DNA of 64,000 nucleotides from assembly GCA_036365455.1 (NCBI GenBank), contig JAWQUS010000008.1, forward strand, positions 23,419,501-23,483,500, given 5' to 3'. Positions within the stretch are counted from its first letter, which is position 1; each line of letters begins with the position of its first letter. The translations under genes were made by a program, and so were the position numbers. Under the pieces are notes generated by a model. The model saw only the letters and a list, made by a program, of their open reading frames with translations, did not search any database and was not told the DNA's origin. Source of the stretch: Macrosoma leucophasiata. Lineage: Eukaryota > Arthropoda > Insecta > Lepidoptera > Hedylidae. Shown here piece after piece: positions 21,234-33,337 of this stretch.

Positions 21234-22285
21234 TGACTCTCAAGGTTGTGGTTGTGCATACATCAATAATAATGCGTTTCGCATTTTCGAATAAATTACC
21301 TTTAGGGGTTTACTAAAGATGTTCTTTACAGTTATGCTAACTAATATTATGATACAGAAAATTATAGTTACTTAGAATTATGCCCATGAAACCATTTTGC
21401 GTTTATAACACTCTGCTTAACATAAATTATGCGAAAAAACTATATGCTAAAACTGTTATGTCATAGTAAATTATGAAGAAAAAGATTATGCGTTCGAAGA
21501 CGCTCCCGTCGTCACTGACACTGACTGGTGTGGATACGTTCATAGAAAATTTATGAAAGAATAATTATCACGGTGTTGGTACTGTGCCGGAACTGTGACT
21601 TCACTGATATGACATGTGTGAATCAGCCTTTAGTGCGTAGTAGAGTTTTGTTCGTCAGCATTTATTATTACACCTCTTCATTATTTTTATGCACAATAAA
21701 TATTGTTTAAACTACAGTCTTAGTTTTTATTAATCTGTTTGAGTTATAATGCATTGGAGAAGTGAAGAACAATCGATGACTCGCGACCGTCTAACTTGAT
21801 CCCTTTAAACCTGACTCTAATGCCCGTTTTCACTATCGACTCCTTACGAGTCTCCTAACCATAGAGCAACAAAATGCCGGGCGTATTCATTCCCGTATTC
21901 GAGCCCGGGATCGTGTGCAGGAACAACACACAAGGTACCACCTACTTGGCTACGGGTAGAATTGATATAGCAAATAGCATGTATTATGCTAGTGGACAGT
22001 AGGGTCGTTAGGACCGGATGCCTAGTTCTTTGGATTAGTAATGTTGAATTGCATCAGAGATCATAGTAAGATGCCTTACCTATTATAATCAGAAGAGAAA
22101 ATGCAATTCATTTTAAAACTGTTCTATGAAAGGCGGCCGATTACGCTCGTCCATAAGAGTTCTGAAGTACCAATTAACATGTGAGTTTTTTTGGTAGTTT
22201 ATCATATCTAAAAACCTTTAAATGCATTTCGATAAAAGTTTGAAGTTTTTAGTATTTTATTTTAGATTTTTTACTATCTTATTTG
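21234..22285 (+). other. Distal 3' part of unit A
   Basis: Collinear with 52272-53040 and, beyond a B-specific insertion, with 57392-57690. No open frame or exon is seen. Homology ends near 22285, which I take as the right edge of the duplicated unit. Confidence 0.6.
21840..21975 (-). repeat. tRNA-like SINE downstream of OR-A
   Basis: On the minus strand, GTAGCCAAGTAGGTGG and GGGCTCGAATACGGG resemble the A and B boxes of a tRNA-derived SINE. The same element is at 52870-53010 after OR-B, so it predates the duplication. Confidence 0.5.
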
Positions 22286-22880
22286 ACAAATAAGAGGGAG
22301 GATGATTACTTTTACCACTTTGTGCCACTCTCGGGCAGGTCGCGGTCCACTTGGGAACAGCGCATTGGCAATGCATAGTCAACGCAAGGCAAGCAAGTGG
22401 TCACCGTCGTCTACGGCTTGCGGTCGAGGCCATCCGGTGCCGATATGGAGTTGATGTAATGAGCGCAGCTCCATACAATTTCATATAAAGAATACTAACA
22501 GCTCGAGGCGGTCGGGCGATGCTCGGGTCCCGGGTGGCTCTAGTGAGCTATGACCTTTATCCTGTTTGTTACGTTCGATTGAATATATAATAATGTGTTT
22601 CTGTTTGCGCAGTTTTTAAATTAATGTTTCCTTTATTTGTATTAAACAATTTAAATTGTAACTACTTCAATTACTATTGATCAATAGCACCTGTTGTATT
22701 CACTATCATATACAGGGGGATTTCGAATATCGAAGATGTTTAATTCGACAAATTTCTGGTCTTGGCCCCACGTAGCTTAGAGTGAATTTCACCGTTTGCT
22801 CTGAGAACTGAGTTCAATAAAACGCGGTTTAGCTTAAAATTTGCATATACATAATTTCAACCTTATCACGAACTACAATT
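22286..22880. other. Start of the inter-unit spacer, no gene
   Basis: AT-rich with a GC-rich patch at 22330-22560 (tcgggcaggtcgcggtccac and following). No domain, repeat family or RNA gene recognised. Confidence 0.4.
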
Positions 22881-22881
22881 T

Positions 22882-23232
22882 TCGTCAGTGACATCCAAAT
22901 AGTGTTACTGAACTCATTTGAACGATGAAATCGTTAGAGACTCATTAGATTATTGTTGTTTAAAATAAATGGAATATCATGCATTTATTTTAAATAACAA
23001 TAATCTAATGAGTCTGCTACATGTTTTGAAATTGAACAATTATTTGATTAGTTTGTTTTTTTTTCATGTTAAGAAAGTGGCAAACAAGCATGCATCAAAA
23101 ATCTCCTGAGTTTTTGGTCGAGCCCCCTCTCAATGAGTCAGTGAACGGTGACCACCATCGGTATACGGACAGTCGGGCCGATTTCATCGTTCAAACGAGT
23201 TCAGTAACACTATTTGGATTTCACCGACGAAA
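22882..23232. repeat. Inverted repeat with central 34-bp fold-back
   Basis: Outer arms of about 50 bp (22882-22932 and 23180-23232, sharing ccaaatagtgttactgaact) are near-perfect reverse complements. Inside, 22938-22971 and 22982-23015 form a second hairpin with one mismatch and a 10-base spacer. Either a MITE or a nested fold-back. Confidence 0.6.
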
Positions 23233-23249
23233 AGATTCTGCTGTGGGAT

Positions 23250-23315
23250 CCTAACCTATTGTGAGGAGGCTTTGGTCCAGCAGTGGATATCTTTCGGCTG
23301 AAGTGATGATAATGA
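23250..23315 (+). repeat. RTE 3' terminus
   Basis: gaggaggctttggtccagca followed by a GATGATAATGA stretch is the RTE LINE tail also seen at 37045-37108 and 63730-63785. Heavily 5'-truncated. Confidence 0.6.
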
Positions 23316-24930
23316 CATATAATTAGGTATGTTGGTGCCACAGACTAGGGTTGTTGAGGATTCCTCTTCCGCTTCCTAATAATGAGGAAATTCTGGGATC
23401 CTCATCCGTTACCGCATCCTCTTATAGAAAAAAAATCCTATTCCGCTATCGCATACTCAATTAAAAAAAAAAACAAGAGGAATTTATGAGGAATTTCATT
23501 GCGCATGCGCGTCGCGTATCCATGGCACCACACACACACTTCACACACGCCGCAGCGCGATGCCGGGCCGAACAAGCGAGCGAGACCTCCCCTTCCAAAG
23601 AGTAAAATAAATAAATAATGGATGCTTTCCATATTATACAAAATTGTTCAGTGTCTATTAATTTATTATGTGTTTTTGATTATTATTAGTGGTAGGTGGT
23701 ACTGGTACTGGTACTCTAGGTTAGTTTAAAAAAAATACGATGTAAAAGTGCTCTCCAGGAGCCTAATTATATGAAATAAATGAATAAACTAAACTGAATA
23801 AAGTATACAATCCTCTTTCGCCACCGGCGCTGTTCCTTGCTTGTTTGTTTTAATTTTATTGACATACATTACATACAATATTGTTTATACGCGTACGCAA
23901 CTAAAAAAGTCGAAATATTTGGAGCTTTACGGAACTGTATCTATGAAATATTACTATCATTGTCATAATGGCCATGAACTAATAACAATCAATCAATTAA
24001 CCAATTTACTGCTATTACCTATAAATGGTGGAAGAATAATCCTCTGGGAGTCAGCACATATGGGAGTTAAGCTCGTGTCGGCTAAGCTTGTAAATTCAAT
24101 GATAATACATCAAATATTTAATATAATATAGAATGGGGTCCCTGGAAAATTATCTATGGGGTCCCTAGAACATTATTTACCTTTGATAACTAACTAGCTG
24201 TACCCGCCCGCGACTCCGTTTGCGTGGTAGTCGAAATACGCGCGGTTTGAACGTTATTGTAATATTTTTCGTGGCTGTACCGATCCTATTCATCATCATC
24301 ATTTCCAATGCCGTCTCTACCATAAGGGCACTCGGGGCCAGTGCCCAGGGGCCCCCTATCCTCAGAGGGCCCCGAAGGACCGACAATTTCTCTCACATAA
24401 ATATTACGCACGAGTGCATTGTACGGTTGTACCTACCCGCTTTTCTCGTTTTACGAACGTCGATCATTTGATCGACGTGATAATCCAGCTTTTGCCCACG
24501 GCTTCGATCACGTGAAATTTAGTCTGCCACATTAAGTTTCGTGACGGATTATTTTCAATATATACCTATTTATTTAGCAACTCGTACATCATGTACCGTA
24601 ATAATTTTTAAACTGTGTATGAATTCTGTTAATTTACTTGTTGTGAAAGACAAAGTTTATCTACATGAAATACTTGAAGCGACAAACGTAGGTATTGATT
24701 TTGATTAGTTTGATAAATATATTAAAATGTGCATTGTAAAATAGTATCTCATTCAATTAAATTTATTTACAATTTTGATCATAATGGCTTCCACATAAAA
24801 GATACCCAGCAAGACATATTGCACATCGAGGCCTACGAAAGAGACAATCAGCTAGTTTCGTATTTCCTAGACGTTATCTCTACTGCACACTGCCTAGATA
24901 GCTTCGTAAGTACTGACAGTCAAGTCAGAG
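23316..24930. other. Spacer without a supportable gene
   Basis: Contains a repeat tail at 23640-23800 (shared with 20590-20690). A minus-strand Helitron-type 3' end lies near 24190 (ctagctgtacccgcccgcga). The small open frames at 23841-24131 and 24220-24471 show no domain or repeat match I can recognise. Confidence 0.4.
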
Positions 24931-25637
24931 AATAATCTATCTATACTTATAATAAATCTGTAGAAGTGTAAATTCTGTACATTAAAAATATTGAAAAAAT
25001 AAATACCATAATAATAAATATAATGTTATTAGATCGATACCGAACACAAATATGTGATTAGAAATATTTTTGTCCGTCTGTCTGTCTGTCTGTTTGTTCA
25101 AGCATCACATAAAAACTACCGGTCCGATTACGATGAAACTTGGTGCGATTATACTTTAACCTTTGGCGCAGAACACTGGGTACTTTTTATCCCGGAAAAA
25201 TGTTTGTTTGTCTTTGTGTTTGTGTACGCTAATATCAGAAACGGCTCCTTCGATTTGTAGTTTCACTAATATATTGTGGTAAGTTTCACTTAACATTTAC
25301 TGTTTGTTTCATGTGAATCGGTTCAGAAATAGGTAATGTCAATTTAAAGAATCGTATTGAATATTTATAAGCTATTCTGTATCTTAGTTCTATCTTTTAG
25401 GGAGTTTCGTACCTAATAGGTAAAAGCGGACCCTACGAATAACTAATCCTCCGCTGTATGTCTGTCTGTCTGTCCGTCCGTTCGTCTGTCTGTCACCAGG
25501 CTGTATCTCATAAATAGTGATAGCTAGAAAGCTTACATTTTCACAAATTATTTATTTCTGTTACCGCTATAATGTAGACGCTTAAAATTTTCACATAATT
25601 TTTAGGTCTTATGTTGTATTGTAGCTTCCATTATAAA

Positions 25638-26588
25638 TCTATAAACATACAAATAAATAAAATTGGAATGTCTGTTTGTAATATTAAAATAACAGCTTTT
25701 TACTAAACGCATATGTATGTATACACGGTACATAGGTATACCAAAACAACAATTTTTACAATTTTTGTCTGTCTGTCTGTTTGGCGGGGCTAATCTTGGG
25801 AACGACTTGATCGATTTTGACGGGACTTTCACTGGCAGGTAGCTGATGGAATAAGGAGTAACTTAGGCTACTTTTATCTCCATACATCCATACACACATA
25901 CATACCTACATACAAATAAGTAGAATTGGAGAATATCCGACTTTGACGGGACTTCCACGGTTAGGTAGCTGATGTAACAAGAAGTAACTTAGGCTACTTT
26001 TATCTCCATACATCCATACATACATACATACCTACATACAAATAAGTAGAATTGGAGTGTATCCGACTTTGACGGGACTTTCAATGGCAGATAGCTGATG
26101 TGATGAGTAACTTGAGCTACTTTTATCTCCATACAACCATACATACATACATAACTACATTTAAGTGATGACTGCAGCCTATAGACACCCACACAAAGAC
26201 CAAGGTCAAAATGCAAATGCATTACCACTCCTGAGGCCTAAGGTGTTATGCCTCTGTGCCGGAAATTACAGGGTCGTACATTACCACCTGACCGGAACAC
26301 GATAGTGCTGAACAGTACCATTTAGCGGCAAGTAGGTAAACCAGGTAATGCGGTGGTGCCTACGCCCACCAGCTCCTTCACTGGAGCTCTACCACCAGTA
26401 AAACACATAGATACAAATACGTAGAATTTGAGTGTCTCCGATTTTGACGGGACTTTCACTGGCAGATAGCTGATGTAATAAGGAGTAACTTACGCTACTT
26501 TTATACTAGCTGCGCCCATGACTTCGTCCGGGTACATACTGAACATTCATATTTTTTCTCACGTAGACGAAGTCGCGGGCACAGCTGG
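25638..26588 (+). mobile_element. Non-autonomous Helitron with 126-bp tandem repeats
   Basis: It begins TCTATAAACATACAAATAAA after an A and ends GGGCACAGCTGG before a T. The internal unit gacgggactt...ggtagctgatg...taacttaggctac recurs at 25819, 25945 and 26071 with exact 126-bp spacing. A fourth copy (26446) is displaced by a SINE-like retroposon (26158-26402). The 3' end is the same imperfect palindrome as in the Helitron at 14420-16745. No coding capacity. Confidence 0.75.
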
Positions 26589-26649
26589 TATGTAATAATA
26601 CTACGTATAGAATGGACACTTCGACGTCCCGCCCATTTTCCCCACCTCA

Positions 26650-27096
26650 CCCAACCACCTCCCCTCTTATGGGCGACGGTTGGTATTCTACAGCGAGGTT
26701 GCGAGCGGCCTAGTTTTGATACATTTTAAATTAATTAAATTATTTATTTACATTAAAATGGTGGTTGTAACGCTATTGTGTTCGATGGTAATATACGGTG
26801 ATAGAGCTCCAATGAACGAGCTCGAAAGCGTGAATACCTACATGTTACCTATTTGACCTGCCAGTAAGTGGTTATCGGTTTTCTCCAATGTAAACCGTTA
26901 TCATGTTCTGGGTAGGTTACATACTGTGGTAGAGCTTCAGTGATGGAGCCCCAAGGCGTACGAGCACCACCGCATTTCCCAATTTACATTTCCCTAAATA
27001 TAATAATTAAATGAATTAAAAATGTAGCAAAACTAGGCCGCTCGCAACCTCGCTGTAGAATACCAACCGTCGCCCATAAGAGTGGAGGTGGTTAGG
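26650..27096. repeat. MITE with ~65-bp terminal inverted repeats
   Basis: The left (26653-26718, cttatgggcgacggttggta) and right (27030-27095) ends are long inverted repeats with few mismatches. The interior (26790-26980) holds a decayed copy related to the dispersed retroposon. Confidence 0.68.
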
Positions 27097-27212
27097 TTAG
27101 ACGGGCAATATTTGGGGCGTGATCTACTAACGATATCGAAGCCAATAATGGTGTTTGTTTGTCTGTTGTTGTTTGTCTTTATGTGTGTCCGGGCTAAACT
27201 CAAAATTACTTA

Positions 27213-29080
27213 ATGGATTTACTTCATATTTCGCATGAATATCCGAGAATTTTCAAAAGCTATTGCCTGCGGTTATTACTTCACACGGTCCGAGGCCCAA
27301 CGTATTTCGCTTTTCTGAGGACATTTGATGGCGTGGAGTATCCCACTTACCGCGCAGCCTGCGTAGCACGTCACCTTGACGGTGACAAAACTGGAATGAT
27401 ACCCTCGCAGAGGAAAGCGTCAGTGACGGAGAAGTATCGCCATCATCTGTCTGAAGATTTTCTATGAGCTTTGAGACACGTGCTACTGGAGACGAAGTCG
27501 AAGTTACTAATGAACGCATGCTGAACACCTGTCTTAGTACATTTCAAGATGTGGTCATTTCCACCGTCGATTGAACTATCAAATCTGGGTTACCAGCTCC
27601 CCAATCATCGCCCCATCAAGACCGTAAAAATTGGGCAAAACCAGGGAAAAATGTTTTTCTTGGATGATCCTGGTGGAACAGGAAAAACATTTGTTACCAC
27701 TGATATACTTGCGTCGGGAATTGCTGCCACACTGCTTCCGGAAAGCAAGACAGCACATGCCATGTTTAAAATTCCCTTACATTTAGCGAGCGCCGAAACG
27801 ACTGTTTCGGTGTGTCATGTAACAGCGATAAGGGACACGTGCTCAAGGATTGCTCCCTGATTGTATGGGATGAGTGTACGAAGGCCAATAGAAAGGCAGT
27901 AGAGGCCGTGGACAGAACGAACATTTGAGTGGGTGGTGTCACTTTACTTTCACTGGCGATTTCCGGCAAACGCTTCGACGCTGACGTGAAGATCGAGGGC
28001 TGACGAGGTGATTGCTTTGTTGTCACGATCTTAACGAGTTCGTACGCTGCCCTTGACCATTAATATGAGAGATCGGCTCAGCGACAATGCACGTGCTCAA
28101 GAATTTTCTGATGTTCTTCTCAGTCTTCGCGAAAGCACTCTACAAGAAGAGAGAGGTGGACAGATGGTGCTTCCAGAGTCTTCCGGCAGAGAAGTATCCA
28201 GCTTATAAGAACTCATTCTCTGTATCTACAGGGATTTCAGTCATATACCGCACCAGCAGAATACAACGTTTTGGGTGTGTGAGCGGGCCATTTTGACGCC
28301 CAAAAATGATCAGGCTGCAGCAATTAAAAGGAAATGAAGTGGTCTACACCTCCATAAATACGATACACATTATTCCATGGCATTTCTGAACTTCCTGTCA
28401 GCAAGCGGACTTCCATCGCATACCATCAAGCTGAAGGTAGGTGTCCCGATTATGCTTCTTCGAATCTCCTCCGAAGTTGTATAATGGGACTTAAAGCCAT
28501 CTCGCTCCACAGACACACCATTGAGGAGGAAATTCTTACGGGTCGTGGCATTGGTGAGGCAGTATTTACTTTTACTGGTGGTAGAGCACCAGTGACGGAG
28601 CTCGCGGGCGTAGGCACCACCGCATTACCTGGTTTACCTACTTGCCGCTAAATGGTAGTGTTCAGTACTATCGTGTTCCGGTCAGGTGGTAATGTACGGC
28701 CCTGTAATTTCCGGCACAGAGGCATAACACCTTAGGCCTCACGAGTGGTAACGCATCTGCATTTTGACCTCGGTCTTTGTGTGGGTGTCTATAGGCTGCA
28801 GTCATCACTTAACATCAATGTGAAGTGCATGCTTGTTTGCCACTTCCATAAAATAAAAAAATAAAAAACATAAAAATTTATACCACGCATTCCCCTCATA
28901 CCTTATAACTTCACGTTCCAGTTCAAGCGCGTACAGTTGAATGTTTGCTTTGCGATGACCATCAATAAGTCGCAGGGGCAGACACTGAGGGCAGCGGCAG
29001 CTGTACGTCACTTGCTACCGCGTCACCAGTCCTGATCCTCTTTACATTTTGGCTCCCGGCAATAATTATAACTACCAACG
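27213..29080 (+). pseudogene. Helitron replicase-helicase, decayed
   Basis: Helitron helicase relics occur in order: TFDGVEYPTYRAACVARHL (27322-27378), a Walker A motif DPGGTGKTF (27664-27690), SGIAATLLPESKTAHAMFKI (27715-27774), and, after the inserted retroposon, FTFQFKRVQLNVCFAMTINK followed by SQGQTL (28911-28991), the last conserved helicase block. Stops and shifts interrupt every segment. The intact family protein is a Pif1-like helicase fused to a rolling-circle replicase. The replicase part is not recognisable here. Confidence 0.75.
28567..28860 (+). repeat. SINE-like retroposon copy, plus orientation
   Basis: One of the fullest copies, from actggtggtagagcaccagt to gtttgccacttcc, followed by an A-rich tail. 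It interrupts the Helitron helicase between GRGIG.. and the FIPRIPLIPYNFTF segment. Confidence 0.7.
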
Positions 29081-29534
29081 TAGTTTATAGGAAAGTGTCG
29101 TAAGGTTTGATACCTTTGTACGTATTTTTACTCTTTTGTGTCCGGGAATATATTCCTGCATTATTTTCTCTATTTCGTTCAGTCACATCTTATGACTGTA
29201 CTCAGCAGGATTCCCATATGACTCCCTTCACTTGCTTCGCTTGCAAAAAAACTTATAGTTTTAATTTAATGCTATTTTAAAAGTTGTTTGCTTATAATGC
29301 TAAAGCGACATTGGCATCATAGGTATGTTTGGTGCTGTTACTGAGACGATGTTGCGGGTAGCAGCTAGTACCTATTAAAACTTTTTAATATTTACAAATC
29401 ATTTTCCTGTCAGTTACAATATTACAAAATTTAAAAGCCGTCAACCGTCAGACCATATTATTTCCAGAAATAATATGGTCTGACGGTAAATAATATTTGT
29501 ATAAAAAAAATATTTGTATTTGTTTTATGAATAT

Positions 29535-30305
29535 GATTGCGTACGGGTGAATCTTGTAGCTCGGTTGCAGGCAAGTACGAGTGCATCGTTAGAACCGGTT
29601 TGTTATTTTCGCTCGTCGTGATAGATAACTCACTGCGGCTAACTCACTCACTTTGTCACAGTCACTATGAATCAATGAATTACGTTTCGACAAGCATTTT
29701 TTGCACGGACCGTGCCGACAGTCAATAGCGGAGTGTCCGCGCGTAAGCAGTTCTCGTATAACTTATTATCTTTAACTGTTTTAAGTTTAACTTCTAAACT
29801 GGAGTTTATAAATTTGTTACATATAACAAAGGATGGTTCGAGCTACACATAACACAACACGGTTTACTTGAAGTGCGCGGCTTATTAGTGGAAACATTGC
29901 AGTGAAATTTTGAATTTATTTGTGTTTAAGTGACCGATTTGTGTGTGATTGCGTTATTGTGAGATACCTGCAATGTTTCTAACATATCAGCCCTGTCTTT
30001 GAGGAATGCTAGCAAATTATTTACCTTCAGCCTTGACTCGGTATCATCGGATTGTTATAATGTGGTGTTTTTATACTGTTCCCACTCGCGTTCTGTGACT
30101 TTATCTAATTTGGAAACGAATATAAATAACCAATTTGTCCCACCGGTTCACTTAATAGTTTGAGGGAATGTAATTTTTTTTATTCGTATCAATTAGATTA
30201 CGTATTTACGTAACAAATTTGGTGATTCCTTTGTCAATGGCTGAATGTTAAATAACGATTTTACATGATTTTGCACTAACAATCTAGTGTTGTCTTAGCG
30301 TGTGA
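29535..30305 (-). pseudogene. BEL/Pao gag, C-terminal fragment
   Basis: Continues the gag with RLLVQNHVKSLFNIQPL, then FVSKLDKVTEREWEQYKN, then a cysteine-histidine region (CVMCSSNHPL, GHSAIDCRHGPCKKC and NSLIH) typical of the gag end. Several shifts and stops are present. Confidence 0.7.
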
Positions 30306-31127
30306 GTAATAATATAATAATATTTCTTGAATACTTTTGTGACAAGAATGTCACAAGTTTGAACCTAATCGCTTAACCTAAAACAAGAAAATAGGGTTTG
30401 AATGCCCGTGATGAGATGACAGTGTGTTCACGCGCCGTATAGTGCCATTAAAATATCACGCCGGGCAGCAAATAAAGGTAAATTTTATTGATTAGTACTA
30501 ATATAACATACGTTAAAAAGGCATTATTATTTCAATATAGAGTTGTACTTGCTGTTAGGGTGTAGTTGAGCATCTCCCATTTAACATTTCATTTTAATCC
30601 AGTGGTCGCTTTATTGAAGTACGTATTTATCCAATACGTTAGAAAACGGCCGGGTCGCATTTTCACATTTGAAGCCTTATATTATTTTGCTCATTAACAA
30701 CTCAATGATGTTTTTATGGTTCTACTATTAAGAATCTGATGTTATAGAAGCATAAAGATATATATATGATATATGCCTTCAGTTAGCGACCACAGGTTTT
30801 CTTGTTAGAACTTCGTCTAATTTACTCACTAAAATAGGTGGTCGCGAACCCAATATGGTCGCAAATTACTAGGTCAGTTTGAGACCGCCACCATTTAATA
30901 TGAAGGAAACGGTGCCCGTAAACTAAGAGGAGTTGTTTTTTTTATTCAGAAGCCGACTAAGTGTGATTTTTTTATTAAAACAGAACTAAATGAAATAAAT
31001 TTAAAAGATATATATATTATATATATAATACAAAATGTATATGCATTGTGCAGTCAATTAGAGGAATTAAGAGGTCTTCAACTTCAAGGGGAATCGACTT
31101 GTTTTTGGTACATTTTGGTACGTTCAA

Positions 31128-31395
31128 GTGGCAAACAAGCATGAAGTTCACATTGATGTTAAGTGATGACTGCTACCTATAGACACCTACACAAAGATAT
31201 AGGTCAAAATGCAGATGTGTTACCACTCCTGAGGCCTAAGGTGTTATGCCTCTGTGCCGGAAATTACAGGACCGTACATTACCATCTGACCAGAATACGA
31301 TAGTGCTGAACACTACCATTTAGCGGCAAGTATATTAGGTAATGCAGTGGTGCCTGCGCCCACGAGCTCCGTCACTGGGGCTCTACCACTAGTAA
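31128..31395 (-). repeat. SINE-like retroposon copy
   Basis: A nearly complete copy of the dispersed retroposon, directly joined to the LINE that starts at about 31396. Confidence 0.65.
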
Positions 31396-32155
31396 ACCTA
31401 TTAACGCTGGTGTGCCGCAACGCTCTTTGCTATCTTCCACGCTTTTTCTCCTGCATATCAATGAAATGTTGGAGCAAAACCCCAATTTTCATTGCTATGC
31501 AGATGACAGTAAGGGAGATGCACATTATCGGGAGTAACAGCGAGTGTAAGACCAAGTTGGCATCCAAAAAGCTAGGGGTGCTTAACAAAGCGAGGTAGTA
31601 TTTCACCTCGGTGCAACTACTGCTGCTTTATAAAGCTCAGGAGCGGCCCCATCTGGAACACTGCTCTCATTCGTGGGCGGGATGGGGCCCCCAAATACCA
31701 ACTTGTTCCGCTTGACTCCTTACAAAGATGCGCCGTTCGTATCGTTAGCGACCCAGGACTGACTGATAGGCTCGAACATCTGAGTCTGCGCAGAGATGTT
31801 GGGAGTCAGTGCGTTTTTTACCGTCTCTACAAAGGCGAGTGCTCTGCTGAACTATATGATATGGTACCGCCGTCTCACTTCTTACATCGCACTACTCGCC
31901 GAATAGAGAAGATCCACCCTCAGCGACTGGACACTTGGCAGTGCTCAACGGTAAATTGTGGAATAAACTTCCCTCTGAGGTATTCTCTCGGTGCTACAAT
32001 ATGGGGTTCCTCAAAAATGGCGTCATGAGTCGTCGTCGAGAGTCATTCAAGGCTGGCAGCACGTTGGCAACTCTCCTGGTGTTGCTAATGTTCATAAGCG
32101 ACGGTGACCACTTTCCATCAGGTGGCCCGTGTGCTTGTATGTCAACCTTATAACA
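31396..32155 (+). pseudogene. LINE reverse transcriptase fragment (jockey/CR1-like)
   Basis: Frames read NAGVPQRSLLSSTLFLLHIN and CYADDS (the catalytic pair). An internal deletion follows, then ECKTKLASKKLGVLNKAR, SDPGLTDRLEHLSLRRD and LDTWQCSTV. It is the same family as 44724-45420 on the other strand. Stops and shifts make it inactive. Confidence 0.75.
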
Positions 32156-32759
32156 AGAAAAATGGTTTCTAATTTTTGCGAAGTTTCTCTCACAAGCTCT
32201 TACTCTTGAAGACAGGTTGGATGTCATTTTAGCCTGTCCTGCAGAAAAAACAATAATGGCTCTTGATACCAGTCAAAATCCACCATAAAATGATACTTTA
32301 TCGAGTATATAACTACTATTTGTGTTGATTATCATAATTAAAAATTATGATAATCAACACAAATATATATATCATGTTTAATTTGAATTGGAAAGTACCA
32401 ATTTAATTAAAAAAATAAATAAGAAATATAAATAATTAAAAACATATGTAATAAAATCAACAAACTTTGTTTTATTACGATTTTATAAGCTTTTTATAAT
32501 GGTCGCAAACTGATTCAGCAGTAAAAACAAACTGGAAAAAGCGGTCGTAAACCGACGTTTTGACTTGTTTTTAACATTTCCGATCATATTTATAATTATA
32601 TATATGGAAGTCTATTGCGTTATTACATATTCCATAAATAGACAATATTTAAGATGCATTTACTTATTCAACTTAAGCTTCAACTGAATGGTATATAAAT
32701 TGACGTATCCAAAGTGGGCAAGTCCACTAAGTGGTCGCTAACCAGCGCAATGACCCTAA

Positions 32760-33337
32760 TTGGCAGCTAAGAGTTCGAGCGAATCGATCATCAATGCAGC
32801 GCTACCCTTCAGTGATTATTTTAGGTAGTGGAATTTTTGGATACTGTGTATGCTATACGAATTGTGTGTGAGTGATTGAAAGGTATCCTTAAATTCCAAC
32901 CAATGCTCATAGGAACCATCAAAGATAGGAATTGAGATAGTAGGAAGTTTAATAGACTGGCGTTTTACAGGAATTAGAATCGACGTTTCTACTGAGCATA
33001 CATTCGGCCCTTACCAACGTAGTGTAGTAACTATTTTCGAACGTTTCGCGTTGATTTAATTGTTCTTCGAAATCTACTTCTAACACTGATTCTTTTAGCT
33101 TTGTCTGAATGTCATTAAATTCAGAAAAAAGACCTTTGGCGCCTTGTATCCTTAATTTTAAATCAGTATGCGCTTGAACTAGTAAAGTTTCGTCGGATGT
33201 GAAAGAATTTCGAAAATTATTGAATTTAGTAAGACGGCCTTTTTGATTAGATCGCGTTTTAATTTATTTGAATTTTCATCGTCTGTAACGGTTATTTTAC
33301 ATGGCGATTTTGACCTAACGAAAGTTTCTGTGCTCAT
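32760..33337 (-). pseudogene. BEL/Pao gag, N-terminal fragment
   Basis: The minus-strand start codon lies at 33337. With frameshifts the reading includes LVQAHTDLKLRIQGAKGLF, RETFENSYYTTLVRAECML, PIFDGSYEHWLEFKDTF and SIQKFHYLK, the conserved core of BEL/Pao gag. It breaks off at 32760 after SLELLAAN. Gag packages the element's RNA into particles. This copy is defective. Confidence 0.72.

Larger units (their letters stand above)
27105..29369 (+). mobile_element. Autonomous-type Helitron remnant
   Basis: Sequence from 27105 matches, reversed, 59030-59480 and leads into Helitron-encoded protein. The 3' end GGGTAGCAGCTAG precedes T at about 29370. A 5'-type end (TCTATACTTATAATAAATC, about 24940) lies upstream, so a longer original element broken by insertions is possible. 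It hosts a retroposon at 28567-28860. Confidence 0.68.
30310..32759. mobile_element. Insertion block in BEL gag with GGTCGC motifs
   Basis: The right edge coincides with the point where gag stops. A word TTAGGGTCATTGCGC (complement, from 32759) is loosely repeated at 30555 (TTAGGGTGTAGTTGAGC). Seven GGTCGC or GGTCGT motifs in similar contexts flank the centre (30603, 30786, 30839, 30857, 32502, 32543, 32734), as subterminal transposase sites often do. A retroposon and a LINE occupy the middle. No transposase is seen. Confidence 0.4.

Noticed and set aside
25989..26228. Array of repeats as a CRISPR-like locus
   Set aside because: The 126-bp units are contiguous tandem repeats within a Helitron, without unique spacers, in a eukaryotic context.
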